This document shows, piece after piece, positions 25,496 to 49,869 of a stretch of 64,000 bases of DNA; positions within the stretch are counted from its first letter, which is position 1, and the number at the start of each line of letters is the position of its first letter. Location of the stretch: assembly GCF_041146795.1 (NCBI RefSeq), contig NC_135187.1:17436556-17500555 (forward strand), given 5' to 3'. The DNA comes from Maylandia zebra. Its lineage: Eukaryota > Chordata > Actinopteri > Cichliformes > Cichlidae. The translations under genes and the position numbers were made by a program. A model generated the notes under the pieces. It made no database searches. It saw only the letters and a list, made by a program, of their open reading frames with translations, and was not told the origin of the DNA.

Positions 25496-26239
25496 CCTCA
25501 CATACATTTATAAAAACAATATACAAATATTTAAACTTTAACCTTAAACAGTGACATTTCTAAACATATTTGCAAACATGCTCTTTACACCAATGTAACA
25601 TTTTATTATTTAGAGATCCATTATAATATCTTTCAAAAAAGCATCTCTTCACAGCCCTCCAAAATCTGTTTCATGCATTAACATTACTCTGGAGCTAACA
25701 GTGCTGATGAGACTTTATCTCTGCATTAGGCTGAGTAATATGAGACTGGATCTGTGAAAAAGGTCTGACTCCTTGATCCTACACAAACCTGTGCTCTAGA
25801 TTTAAAAACGATGGTATCGCATGACTCAGTCTCTTTCTAAGCTCCACAACCTGCAGCAACAACATGCTGCATACATACTATTAATAACACTGATATAACA
25901 TTAATAACATATAATACTCTAACATACTATTATATGTTATATGATTTTAACTCTCAAGCAACTAAGCACTAAAGTACTGAAGCATTTGTTTCAGTAGTTC
26001 AAATGTTTTTGTTCCATATGCCTGTTTCTGTTGGTAGTATTTTTGCTAATCTTATTGCATGAAATTGTTGTAACAGCTACTCTTACTTCTATTATTAATA
26101 GAAGCTTATTACTTATTATTACTTTTTAATTATATTCTTATTATTACTTCTATTTAACTATTTTCCAGACTCAAATCATCTGCACAAAATACTTAAAATC
26201 TTACATACAATATAGTTTTCATACATAATGTACGCTCAC
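25496..26239. other. AT-rich spacer, no gene
   Basis: Contains short AT-rich tandem stretches, for example around 25860-25950 and 26085-26160 and a TGTA repeat near 26245-26265. No coding or RNA signal was seen. Confidence 0.4.
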
Positions 26240-27215
26240 TGGAGTATACATTATGTATGTATGTATATTAGAAAACTTTATTAGATACACCTTGCTAGTA
26301 CCTGGTTAGACCTCCTTTGTAACATAGATTTAACAAGGTGTTGGAAACATTCCTGGAGATTTTGAGCCATATTGCCATGATAGCATCACACAGTTGCTGG
26401 CTGAACATGCATGATATGAATCTCCCATTACACTAAAATGTGCTCTGTTGTTGAGATGTGTTGACTGTGGAGGTCATTTGAGTACAATTGCCGTGTTCCA
26501 GGAACCAGTTTGAGATGATTTGAACTCTGCGACATGGTGTCTTATTATGCTGGAAGCAGCTGTATGATGATGGGTACACTGTGATGGGATGGACGTGGTC
26601 AGCAACAATACTCCGGTAGACTTTGTTTAAACAATGCTCAGTTGGTACTAAGGGGCCCAAAGAAAATATTCCCCACACCTCTGCATCACCAGCAATCTGA
26701 ACCCTTGACACAAGGAAGGATGAATCCGTGCTTTCATGTTGTTTACATCAAATTCTGACCCTACCCTCTACATGAACTGAAATCGAGGCTCATCAAAGCA
26801 AGCAACATTTCTCCAATTTTGGTGAGCATGTACAAACTGCTGGCTCACATTTCTGCTCTTAGCTGACACGAGTGACCCCCGATGTGGTCTTGTGCTGCGG
26901 ATGCCCATCTGCTCTGCATTCAAAGATGCTCTTCTGCAGTTGTTCCTCTCAGTTAGAAGCAGTCTGAATTCTGCTCTGACCTCTGAGGTCAACAAGGCAT
27001 TTAAATCACTCAATGGATATTTTCTCTTTTTCAGACCACTCTGTAAAATACTCAGACCAGCCTATCTGGCACCACCAACCGCGTCACATTCAAAGTCACT
27101 TTCTCACCCATTTCAATGCTCAATTTGACCTAAATGCACTGAGTTGCTGCCATGTGATTGGCTGATTAGAAATTTGCATTAACACTCAGTTGATCGGGTG
27201 TACCTAATCTTTTTT
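26240..27215 (-). pseudogene. Decayed Tc1-like transposon (copy 2), transposase pseudogene
   Basis: The ends read 'ATTAGATACACCTTGCTAGTACC' (near 26280) and 'GATCGGGTGTACCTAAT' (near 27193), matching inverted ends of a very common fish Tc1-like family. On the minus strand a transposase can be followed in pieces. VQIISNWFLEHGN near 26500 belongs to the catalytic DDE region, and GPLVPTEH near 26640 also fits. Frameshifts, stops and small deletions break the frame, so the element is dead. Confidence 0.8.
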
Positions 27216-27799
27216 TTTTTTAATAGAGTTATACCGTAGTTAAAATTAACCTCACCTTTATCAGCTGCGATGTGAAGAGATATTTTTACTAATGCATCAC
27301 TAAAAACAATTACAATTCAATTATATATTTTGCACTGGTATTATCACAAAATAAATAAAAGCTGAGAGATGATAGAAGAATGCCTCTGCATGTGAACATC
27401 AGGAAGGGACATCCTGTTCCCAGGAAAAACTTAAACAAGTGTTGTGTTGACGCTCCTCTTCTGACGTTCATATAGTATCTGTTTTCTGAAACTCTGCTGA
27501 CATCTGCTGGTTTGACCGGAAACTGTAACGGGGCTCTTTATTTCCTCAGCTGCTATTTAAAAGATGCTACTGGGTTTAGTATGAATACACTGACTAATAA
27601 TAATAAATATCATTAATAACATAAATATAATAAATGTAATTGATTCAGAGCGTAAGGTTGCAGGGTAAGAAATCATTATAATACATTTTTAGCGTGTTGC
27701 TTATGAAAGATGATTTATTTTTATGAGACAAAATGGTTTAGGTGTAATTAGAAATTTCTAGTCAAACACAGAAACGTTGGTACTGGGTCTGTGACTCAG
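27216..27799. other. Intergenic, no gene
   Basis: AT-rich sequence after the Tc1-like relic. No coding, RNA or clear repeat signal was seen. Confidence 0.4.
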
Positions 27800-28270
27800 G
27801 GTTTTGTGTTTATTGGTTAATTTATATTCTTGGATTATTGTCATTCTTGGTTTTCTGCTTGTGTTTATTCTTAGTTCCCAGGATTTAATTTTCTGTTACT
27901 TTGCCTTCCCCGTGTTCCTCGTCTAATCACTCGTCTTCATGTTCCCTCTGTCTCCCCAGTCAGTTATGTCTCTATGTCTCAGTGTCAAGTCCACGTGTTT
28001 GTTAATGTCTCTTGTCTCCTGTTTTATTTTGATAGTCCCTGTCCTGTGTGCGGTGCATTCTGCTTTGCTTCCTTTGTCTCTTTATGTCTAATTAGTCCTA
28101 GCTGTGTTTCCCTCCTGTTTCTCACTCCCTCATTACTGCCTCTGTATTTAAGCACCGTGTTTTTCTTTGTTTGCTGCTAGTCTGTCAGCGCCTTGATGTT
28201 TTGTGTCTCTTGCCCCTCTCTCTTGGTTGTAAGATCTTTGTAACATTTTCCTAGTCTCCTCATGTACTCT
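27800..28270 (+). mobile_element. Probable LTR-like interspersed repeat
   Basis: The block is rich in C and T, with repeated TGTCTC/CTCCTG text. It holds a TATA-like GTATTTAAGCACCG near 28143 and then TTTGCTGCTAGTCTGTCAG. This composition recalls the U3-R region of fish retrotransposon LTRs. A segment of similar style, on the opposite strand, lies at 62265-62725. I could not define its ends or target duplication. Confidence 0.35.
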
Positions 28271-28629
28271 AATTGCCTTCCTTTTTCTTTTTTTTCTTTC
28301 TTTTTTTTTGAGGGGGGGTGGGTCCACTTATTCCCTTATTTTCTTATCCAGTTTGCTCAAATTTGTAAGGACACAATTCAAACCATGCTGAGTTTTCAGC
28401 TAATAGCTCTCTAAGAATCCCCTTGTTGTTGCTACAACTCCATGTAATGCCTGTCTGATTGTGTTAGCTTTAGCATCTTTTCTAGATTCAATTAAAGAAT
28501 AAACGATGTGTTTTGTGACAGGCTGCAAGTACCAAAGTGTCTAAAGATAGAAAGATTTAAAACTGGTTCTTTGCTAACCTGTCGAGTTGTTGTTGTTCTT
28601 GTTGTTGGCTAGTCACAACACAGGCTTAA

Positions 28630-28845
28630 ATAATTCATATAGGGTTAACAAAAAAAGATATTCCTCTGAAAATGTTCACGTACAAGCACTGGCCAAATGT
28701 TGACAGAAACACTTGAAACACCTTCAGAAAGGCCTTGGTAGCTATTGCTGAAGACAACTTGACAACAAGAAAGTCTGGCTCCTTGAAAGCAAAATATAAA
28801 GAAATAAGAGGTGGCTCAAGACTTTTGCACACTACCGCACATGTG
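28630..28845 (+). mobile_element. Tc1-like transposon 3' relic (third family)
   Basis: The text AAAATATAAAGAAATAAGAGG followed by TGGCTCAAGACTTTTGCACAC near 28790-28835 matches the end of a frequent fish Tc1-like element, whose intact copies end TTTTGCACAGTACTG. Only the end remains, and there is no reading frame. A different part of a related element occurs at 60700-60960. Confidence 0.5.
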
Positions 28846-29006
28846 TGCATATGAATCTACGTGACTGATTTAGTTTTTAGTTTTAGCTTTTGTTTGTTAG
28901 CTTGTCCTCACACTGTCTTGCCCATCGACAGCAAAGGGAGCAATGCCCCAGCTGGACACCAGGTGTGCTCTTTAGCACTGCAGCACGCGAGCCACTGCAG
29001 TGCTGC

Positions 29007-29008
<2 letters not shown>

Positions 29009-29067
<59 letters not shown>
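29009..29067 (+). repeat. (TG)n microsatellite upstream of gmpr
   Basis: About 29 TG units, about 200 bp upstream of the gmpr TATA box. It can form Z-DNA and may vary in length between individuals. All long open frames across it are artefacts of the repeat. Confidence 0.97.
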
Positions 29068-29073
<6 letters not shown>

Positions 29074-29260
29074 CTGCAGATGGGACAGCCCGGACCTGCT
29101 TGCCAGCTCAGCCACTGCTGCTCCTGCCATTCAGCTGAAGAGCGGCGAAGGGGGGAGGCACGCGAGGCTGGAGCGAGAAAAAAGACAGAAAGAGGGGGGA
29201 GAGAGAGTCCAGGCCCAAATAAAGACATGGGGGCCAGGACTGGGCTGGGTCCCGCTTTGC

Positions 29261-29267
29261 TATAAAA
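29261..29267 (+). promoter_or_regulatory. TATA box of gmpr
   Basis: A canonical TATAAAA in a GC-rich setting (GCTTTGC before, CGCTGGCC after) lies 142 bp upstream of the gmpr ATG. It predicts a start site near 29290-29297 and a 5' UTR of about 115 bp. A focused TATA promoter fits a gene with tissue-restricted expression, as mammalian GMPR has in muscle; that last point is inference. Confidence 0.7.
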
Positions 29268-29408
29268 ACGCTGGCCTCCTTGAGACTCGGGTTTGGTGGT
29301 TGGGGCTTGGGACCAGCGACCACCACAGCTGCTGCAGTCTTCCTCGGGGGAGCTACGTCTGCATACTCACCATCATCGTCCTGGTCATCATTTCTGGGGG
29401 CATTCAAG

Positions 29409-41298
<11,890 letters not shown>

Positions 41299-42250
41299 GG
41301 GGGTGGTACTACTTTCTCCCAGTAGCAGCAGGACCACATACAGACCTACACCTCACTTCACCACGCACCTGTTTCTCTCAGGATATCTGCTGTCCGAAAG
41401 CTTTCAACTCCTTCGGGCTGCAATTAAACCAACTCAAAAATTTGACTTGAATTACCCAGATGGATAACAACACTCTACTCTCTTTAATCTCACAGTGAGT
41501 GTGTTTCTATGCTTGCAGAAACCAATAAAGTACTGTTGTAATTTATGCAGACATTGTTTTTGAATGGGAATGTGCAAATACGCTTCACCTGCTACCTTTC
41601 AGTTTTGGGAAACGGCAGTGAAACTACTACAGTAGAGATTTTTCAGAAACTTGTATATAAAGTTGTTACTGGAGGATATTTCAACATTAACAACATATCA
41701 AGAGCAAGCAAGAATATGAGATTTGTAAAACACACTCAGCAGGAACGTGTTGGTATTAGTGGGAAGATCAATGATTTTGCTGAAGTGTATCCTAAAATGA
41801 ATGTGCAAGTTGATATGCGAGATTAAGAGACTCCGGCCTTTAATTGTCAAGGCAGAAATTGTGTTGCAATAAACTGCATGGAGAACCTTGTGCTGGTTTC
41901 CTCAGTGGTGTTGGTCTTTCAGTTTGAACTGAGTTGGGACGCTTTCATAATGAGAATGAAGTCTTCACAGTTTGTGCATTTCAAGTATTTGGTATATTTA
42001 CGTAAAAATGTGTCCCTCATTTTAAATCATGCAAGTCTAGAGATTTGTGCCTTTTACTGCATTGTAAAGTAACGTAACGATGCCATTAAACGCAGGAAAT
42101 GAAAACCTACACTATGTAATGCATACTGTGATAACTAACAGTATTACATTGTTTATTGCAGTCAAGACAGAAAATGGAAGTCATTAATCAGTGAATGATT
42201 AACATAATTCCTCTTTCTGGACAATAAACTGTAACTAGAAGCTTTTGAGA
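41299..42250 (+). other. gmpr 3' UTR and candidate poly(A) signals
   Basis: AATAAA occurs at 41524-41529, 41868-41873 and 42223-42228. The first gives a 3' UTR of about 250 bp; the others could be alternative ends. An open frame at 41545-41826 is not supported as a gene and lies within this possible 3' UTR. Confidence 0.5.
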
Positions 42251-44344
42251 TTTCGGTTTCTTTTTCTGATTTAAAAGTTTCAACAAAAAAAAAGAAGAAG
42301 TGGTAAACCAACTACCAAGATGTCTGGCTTGGAGTTGAGACCATTTAGATTCATGTTGCATTACAACGAAACTTCTTTCATCACTTACTGCTCACATATT
42401 TCTAATATTTCTTTGTTGCTGGTGTTGCCACTTCCTGTGAAAACAAAGCTGCATGGAGTAGCTGCTATAAGATCAGGAGGAGAGTACTACAACTGAAGGT
42501 GGAATGAAACAGTCGTTTCTTTTGTGCTGCTGGTCACATGTTGGGTCCTTGAAAACTTGTTTCTAATGTATATTTAGGTCCTTAAGTGTTTATAATTTTG
42601 CTTGTGTACACCACCACAGTGGATTTTAAATCAATCAAGAAGCCTCTGACAGGTTCATTTATTATTTTTCCCAGATAGACTCCCTCACATGTCTTTGCAC
42701 TTCCTATTCAGAGTGAACAGCTACCAAATACAAGGTCAGCAGATTGAATCAACTCCAGAGTTTTATCTGCTTAATTTGTCATGAAATAATGGGGGAACAG
42801 GCCTCAACAGGTTCAAAAAATGCTTCCCTGCCAGTCGTCCAATTACGTTCAAGCCTTGGGACTATGATTTGACTATGTTTTAAATATGGCTGTAATTCCT
42901 AAACAGTTAATGCAAAACCTTTGTGAAGCCCTTTGAGTTAAAGCCGAACGTTTGCAATTAAATCACATCTTTTTTATTCAATTTATAATCCACTGTGATT
43001 GTACAGAGACACAATGTCAGTGTCCAAATAGGACCAAACTGTAATAGTTAGCTAAGCCCACACAGTGAGCTCTGTGCAAGGAGGCAAAAATCAATAACCT
43101 TCAGGGGCTACAAATATTAATCTGTTTGAGTACCATGTTTCATTTTGTATTCTTCTATACCAGCTTTTTGGTTGCAGTGTGGCTTTTAGACAGAGCAAGC
43201 ACTTCCATAACTCCAAAGCTTCAGAAAGGCTCAAAACTGTAGGGCAGGTGTTATGTAGCCCACTAAACACTAGAGGGAGATATTATAAAAGGTACCAATT
43301 TCAGCACTGGGTGAAATCACAGTAGCTGCGTTCTGTACAGATATCCAGATCTTTTGTTCACGTATGCATTGCTACTCAAAGAAAAACACAAATTGCCCAT
43401 TTGTTCCAGATATGTCAAGGTTTCATTTTGTTTTTCCAAAGAGGTGCGTTTGTACAGATGTCAAATACATACACCAACAGGGTTTCTCCATTGCTATAGA
43501 GGAAATGGGGTGGTGAGACACAGGGACTTGGTGAGTACAATATAGTACAAACAAGTTGGCTGGGAACTGCTGTGGCCCCCCCTGTAGGCCAGACTGTCCA
43601 TGCAGGTCTGCGCTGATGTCCAGTTCTCCGCCACCATCTCACAGGCCAGTAAGTCTCACTTTAGTACGTGGTGACGCAGGTTAACTGAGAAACATCTTGA
43701 CAGACAGGTTGCTAGCCTCAGGGCTGAGTGTTCAGATCACAGGAAGGACACAGCTGACAGATCAACTCCACCCTCTCCCTGGCAGTGGGCAGGGTCAGAG
43801 GTCAAGAACCACGCAGCCTGTCCTGAAGTGTTTTTATCGCCTTCCACAGAGAGGCCGCCCAGAGATGATCAGTACACTAAAGAGTAATCCAAGCCATCTC
43901 CAGCATAATACACATAATATCATAATAATTTATAGTTAATTTCCAATAAGAACATTTGTTAATCAAATCAATTCAAATATCAAATTATAGGTAATAAATT
44001 TACATATCTTATAACCCATATCAAAAAGCCCACTATGCAAATTGACTGGTGTGAAACTAACTGTTAAGTGGGCCTCTACACTTTTTTTTTTCTTCTTTCT
44101 GCCTGAGTTGGTTATCCAGCGCTATGGACATCGACAAGACATCATACAAAAAAAAAGAAAAGAAAAATAAATTCATGAAAAAAGTGGAATCCTGATCGAA
44201 TTCTGTTCACTTTTAAAACACAACAAAAGTGCCAAAAAACACATTTTTGTTTACGCAAAATGAAAGTACAAACATTAAGAAACAAAGAGCACACATGCCT
44301 TTTTTCTGATCAAAAAAAGTCAAAGCTCACTCACCAACATTCAT
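42251..44344. other. Convergent intergenic spacer between gmpr and atxn1
   Basis: The two genes converge here. I see no third gene. A GC-richer patch at 43500-43860 breaks the AT-rich background but has no recognisable coding content on either strand. It could be part of an extended atxn1 3' UTR. Confidence 0.4.
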
Positions 44345-46617
44345 TTTATTTGTCAAGTTGTGCAAGAAGCCAATTAAAAAAAAAAAAAATGACATTAGCA
44401 CTGTTCCTCCAGTGAGGACGCTTGTCTTGAAAAACTCAACAATGACACATTCTCTACATAGTTTTAAGTCCCCTGACATTATACTGAGTGCTACAAGGAG
44501 ACCAAAAACAAAACAACAACAACAAAAAGCTCCTGCACCAAAGATAATGCAAACAAAGCAAAGGTTTGCACGCGCTCTTTCCGCACCGCACAACCGAACC
44601 AAGCCGTGAACATCAAGAAACCGAATTTATCCGTTCAGGCAGGTTGGCGGTGTGCGCTGGAAAAGATGAACGCAACGAAAGAGGGGACGCTTTCCATGAG
44701 AAAGGGGTTTTCCTAGTAGAAAAGAACCAAGGAATCACCTAACACCTCGGCCCGTTGGACCCAAGAACGCGCCGGGCGCCAAGCGAGATGGAGCACAGAC
44801 AGATAAAACACAAGGTTACGGCAAGGTGATGTGCAAACTTGAGCCATCTCTCCCCCTCTCTCTTTTTATTCATCAATAGTCACCCCGTTTAGTTTTTGTT
44901 TGTTTGTTTTCTCATTCTCTCTGTCTGTTTTGAATGAATGTTACCCCTGGGACAGGCGTCGGCCTGAAAGAGAGGGGTTAGACCGAGCCCCGTCCCAGGA
45001 TTAGAAAGTGCTGAAACATTATCAAGTCTTTTTACATCTACATACATGTGCATCTCTTTCGGTTGGTTTAGAATCTTTTTTTTTCCTTTTTCTTTTTTTT
45101 TCTCTTTTTTTTCTACAAAAAAAAAAAAGTGGTCCCCACTAGCGATGAGGTTTCTTTTTCCTGTGGGTCTCACCGTGAACCGTCGAGGGTCAGGGTTTAT
45201 GATCTCACAGACTATTAGAGGAGAAAACACTCCCCCCCCCCCCCCCCCCCACACACACACAAACACTCACACACATTTGAACACCAGGTGTACATAAGCA
45301 TACATCCTACACGCACGACGACACACGGTGCAGACTCACAACTGAGGAAGGCCGCGAGGACGAAAGGGAAGGAGAGGAAAGAGAGGAAAAACAGGAAAAA
45401 CGCTTTGCTGTTTCTCCTCACAAACATCCTGACTCAGATGTGACACACACGTCAACAGATATTTAAAAGAAATACACGAGCCTTTAACGAGGATCAGACA
45501 CTGGAGTCGAACTTTTGCTACATACACTTGGCACAGTAAAGAGGGGGAAAACAAAATCAAAGTATTGCACATTGTGGTACATTTCAATGGGATTTAAGAA
45601 AGACTTGGGAAATGATAACTACACTAGACCCTCGGAAAAAAAAAAAAAAACCTTGCTGATTGATTTATGTTATCATCTATAGTAAAATATAAACTCAGTG
45701 GCCTTTTTAAGCTGACTGTGAACAGGAGACCGAATATGAAAAGATGATGTAATTGGGAGGGCAGACCTCCTATATCCGCATCAGGCCACACTGAAAGGTA
45801 GCGAACGGTTGTCGTTAAGGGTTAAACAGATTGCTTTGCCTCAGAAGGAGGTGCTCGTGAGGCTGGCTGGCTATGATTGGGTACCTGAAACAAAGTTAAA
45901 GAGGTCACTACGGGAGTCGTGGCAAAGAGGCAGAGCTTGGCGGAGTCAAAAAAACGAAGAGGAAAAAAAGAAGTCTGCTGGTTGGCTTCGTGCCACACTG
46001 AGTCGGTTCGCCTTCAGCGTTGACAGTGTAACAGCAGTGTTTGTGACTGACCAGCAGGGACAGAGGAGGTTTCAGGGGTTGTGTTGGGTTACTGCATATA
46101 TGAGAAACTTCCCTGAAAGATCAGCAACTGGTGTTGCAACTGCAATTTCTGAGGATTCAAATGAGTTTCATGAGGAGGGGAACTGCGGTACCTGGAGTGA
46201 GCTGGGTTCAGGTGTGTTAACGTCTGCAAACCTTTTGCAGTATGAGACGAAAATTGTACTTCTTCTCTGGGCAAAAAGAACTGTTTTTGGTTGTCGTGCT
46301 GGAAGATTGTTATTAAAATGTTTATTGCAGAGATTTTGAGTGGAATGACTCGCCGAGCGCGCGCTCCACTCGCATACAAGGAGACTGCCTGAATACTTTT
46401 TAACTATTGCTTTCTAAAGTAACCAAAGCAACCACAGCGTCGCTTGGCTTTGGCTTATTATTATTATTATTATTAATAATAATAATCTACCTGATCAACA
46501 GTAAGAGTCTGAATGGTTTGAGTGGCTGACGGTTTTGTTCAGATGTCTATTTTTCCTTTTGTTGGTAAGGGGGTTGGAGAAACATGTAGAAAAAAGACAT
46601 ACATTTATAAACCACTG

Positions 46618-46695
<78 letters not shown>

Positions 46696-49600
46696 ACACA
46701 CACAGCGGTTCCAAACCATGCGCACACACATATAACTACTGCTATTTCTACCAGATGTTTCAATAGGAACAGGACCAAATGAAAATGCGCTGCTGTGTGG
46801 GTGTCGATCTGAGAACCCTGTTCTATTATAAAAAATAAAGCATTTTCAAATCTCATTCGGGGCTCTTCTTACTCGCTCGCCTTCACTATCAGTCTGTCTG
46901 CTCATTCGACCACCAATCCACCCATTCCTCATCCATCTGAATACACATCCATCCTGCCATCACCCTGGTAAACTCCCACCACCTGAAACATTGTCGCCTC
47001 TATTTTTTCTTTTTCTAAAGGCAAGCAGCAACAGCCATAAAACATAAATACAGGCTGAGCAGGAACAGATATGCTCAACAGACATGCCTGCAGGAAGCCG
47101 CTGCCTCCCTAACAACAGTATTGTGCCAGCAACATGTCAAAGCTAATCTCACAAAACCTGAGATATGTTTACATGTTGTATGGCACCTCTATGTTACATG
47201 GTATAGATTTTTAGTTTTGTTTTGGGGTTTTTTAAGAAGAAGAAGAATCAGCCAAATGATCAAGGATGGCCAATTACACCGAAGGCTCGTGCTTTCATAT
47301 TAGAGAAAAACCCCAAACTCCGTGAGGACGATCGACCGACTGACCACGCAAGCACATCTGTTGAGGTAACTGCTATCTAAGGGATAAATGAGTTTTGGCT
47401 GGCTGAGCACAGGCCGTGTTCAAAAGCAAACCCTAGCCCCCCTTTACACTCTGGGCACCCCGGTTTAATCAGCAGGGGCAGATATTCTCCTTAAGCAACC
47501 CGAGAAATGGTCGGCTTTTAATTCAGTTTAGTAGGCAGGCACATGTTTGCCATAACTGTTGATCAGAAACGTTTCCTCTACAGTGTGGCAAGTGCCTGTT
47601 TAGGAACAAAAACCCTGATCTCCTCCAGTGTGTCATGTGGCTCTAGGGCTAGTTTTGGGACAGGGCCTTAAAAAAATAAAATAAAATAAAATAAAACAAA
47701 AAATAAAAATCGCGTCTCGACTGAACTCCCTCCTCCTGATGTGCAAATTGCAGGATTCTCTTAATTAAAGACTCCAAGTAGAAACACTGGACATTTAGCG
47801 TTGTCTTTATATCATTTTCCTATACACAGTGCACACACACTCTTATACAAACTCCCACCCATACACAAACACAGCTCAGAGCACTTTTTTCTGCACGGCT
47901 GCACTGTAGCAGTGCCGCATGCATTAATCCAACGTCAGTCCACTAGTGTCTTTGCAGTAGGGACAATATGCACCAAAATAAACGCTTGCCTCTGCAGCTG
48001 TCTAAATATGGATTGCCAAGTACAGTACGTATTGAGTTTTAGAGACTATTTTGTGTCTGTGTGAGCGCGTGCGTGTGTGTGAGCAAACACACCAGCATCA
48101 TACACACACATATTACAAACATATGATGATCTTCACAAGTCTGTGGGTGTGAGCTTCTGATTGTTGCTCTCAGTCTAAAACAGATCTTGAGCAGGATATT
48201 TCAAAGACTTGTTTCTTTTTTCCCGTCTTAATCGAACTTTCCAGACACGTTCCGATACTTTCCTGCCGCGCACATGCCGAAAACCGCGATACCTCCCGCT
48301 TCATCTCACTTCCTCTACCCTAACCTACTAACTGAAACTCCTCTCGCTCTCACATTTGTCCCTTGCTCTGTGATTTAATGGCACATCTGCTCCCACGTTA
48401 CTTAACAACCTCTTTACCTTTCACAAAGTGCTTCTGCTACTTTCTGCCTTTGTCTTTAAAAAAAGAAAGAAAAAAATCTAAGAGCATACAGTACTTTGTA
48501 AATAAACACACAACATCATCATTTTTTTGTTGTTTTTTTTTGTTGGCTGTATGATGAGAGTGACAGGTGTGTTAAGTGCTTTGAAACATCCTGACCCTCT
48601 CAGAGCTAACGTGGAGATTCTCTCGCTTCCCCTCACGCGACCTTTCAGGATTTGTAAAGAAAAATTAAAGTGATTCATTAAATAAAACTCAAACAAAACC
48701 GCTAGGATCGTATGCGAAGACTCCGTTCGAGTGCAAACACGCTGGGTTCACCAACCCAGTGTGTTTGCATTTGCTTAAGGTTAGGGGCATCGCATATTGA
48801 TACATGAACATTGACCCACCTAGGCGCGATCGATTGATTATTAAAAAGGACCCCTGATTAAGGTTTTAAAAAAATCTTGAAAAAAAATGTAAAACCTATG
48901 TGGTGAGATGGGAGATGAGGGGTTAAAGAAGAAAAAAAGTCAAATGAAAAACACTAACATGAAATGAAAGCAAAGACTCCACTGTCTACAAACTGAGCAG
49001 AGTAAGTGTTGTTCCCTCACAACTGTGTGCAGCACACGGGCATCGACACGATGACCTCAGGTTCCGGTCAACCACAGGCCCGGATGACACAGTGACAATC
49101 AGATCATATTAACTTCTGGTCTGATTTAGCAAGTGAAAATTTTTAATGATTTACCCGCAAATCCTTCATTATTACCAGAGGCGAATCCAGGCAGCCTTAC
49201 TGCCCGAGTACACAGGTAACATCACTGTCACAGAGTGCGACTGTGAACCACCCATATGGAAAAGAAATAGTAAAAACTTATATGTGATTACTCATGAAAG
49301 TGGCCACTTTCTCATTACTTTCATACATTGTTTTAGTAAGTATCCAAAACATACAAGTTTCATTATATAATTTTTCAAGGGATCTTATATCCGTTTTCAC
49401 TCTTATATGCTTTTCATACAAGTTTCACACAAGACAGATACAAACTTTATATATATCTTTTCCATATGGGCAATCAGGGTGGAAATTTCAGCGTAATGTG
49501 TCGCCGGCCAAGCAGAGCCATCGAATGTCGCGCCCGTGTGCCACAGAGCAACCGATAAACATTCAACGCACAGGTCAGAAATCCCTCACCAGAAATCTTC

Positions 49601-49869
49601 TCATGAAAATCACCAAAACTGCACAGATTGCTCATGTGATAATTAATCAATCTATTAAAAAAAAAAACATAAAGGTGTTAAACTACATGGACTTAATGTA
49701 AGGTGTAGGGTAAGGTTACCGCTACAGTACAGGATGTGAACTAAAAAGAAACAAAAAAACAAAACCACGACGAATGAACCTTCACCGTGGACATTTATGG
49801 GGTTTTTGTAGAATCTTTTTAGCTGTGTTTATTTTTTATTTCATGGGTTGTTAACAGTCCTGCTAGCCT
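44345..49869 (-). other. atxn1 long 3' UTR (inferred)
   Basis: The sequence downstream of the atxn1 stop has no genes for over 5 kb. The plus-strand TTTATT at 44345-44350 is an AATAAA on the minus strand and a plausible end. Human ATXN1 also has an unusually long 3' UTR (several kb) that is a target of microRNAs and RNA-binding proteins, so the length fits. It contains a poly-C run (45232-45250), a (CA)n tract and an ATT/AAT palindrome (46456-46486). The true end is not proven. Confidence 0.5.
46619..46704 (+). repeat. (CA)n microsatellite
   Basis: More than 40 CA units, with one TA interruption near 46690, inside the presumed atxn1 3' UTR. Long open frames over it on both strands are repeat artefacts. 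Confidence 0.97.

Noticed and set aside
43415..43642. 75-aa minus-strand frame in a GC-richer patch
   Set aside because: One alternative frame reads plausibly for about 25 residues, but there is no splice support, homology or start. More likely UTR or spacer.
45809..46339. 176-aa plus-strand frame
   Set aside because: Lies antisense in the presumed atxn1 3' UTR. It has low-complexity composition and no recognisable domain.
46495..46856. Open frames across 46620-46700
   Set aside because: Artefacts of the (CA)n microsatellite.
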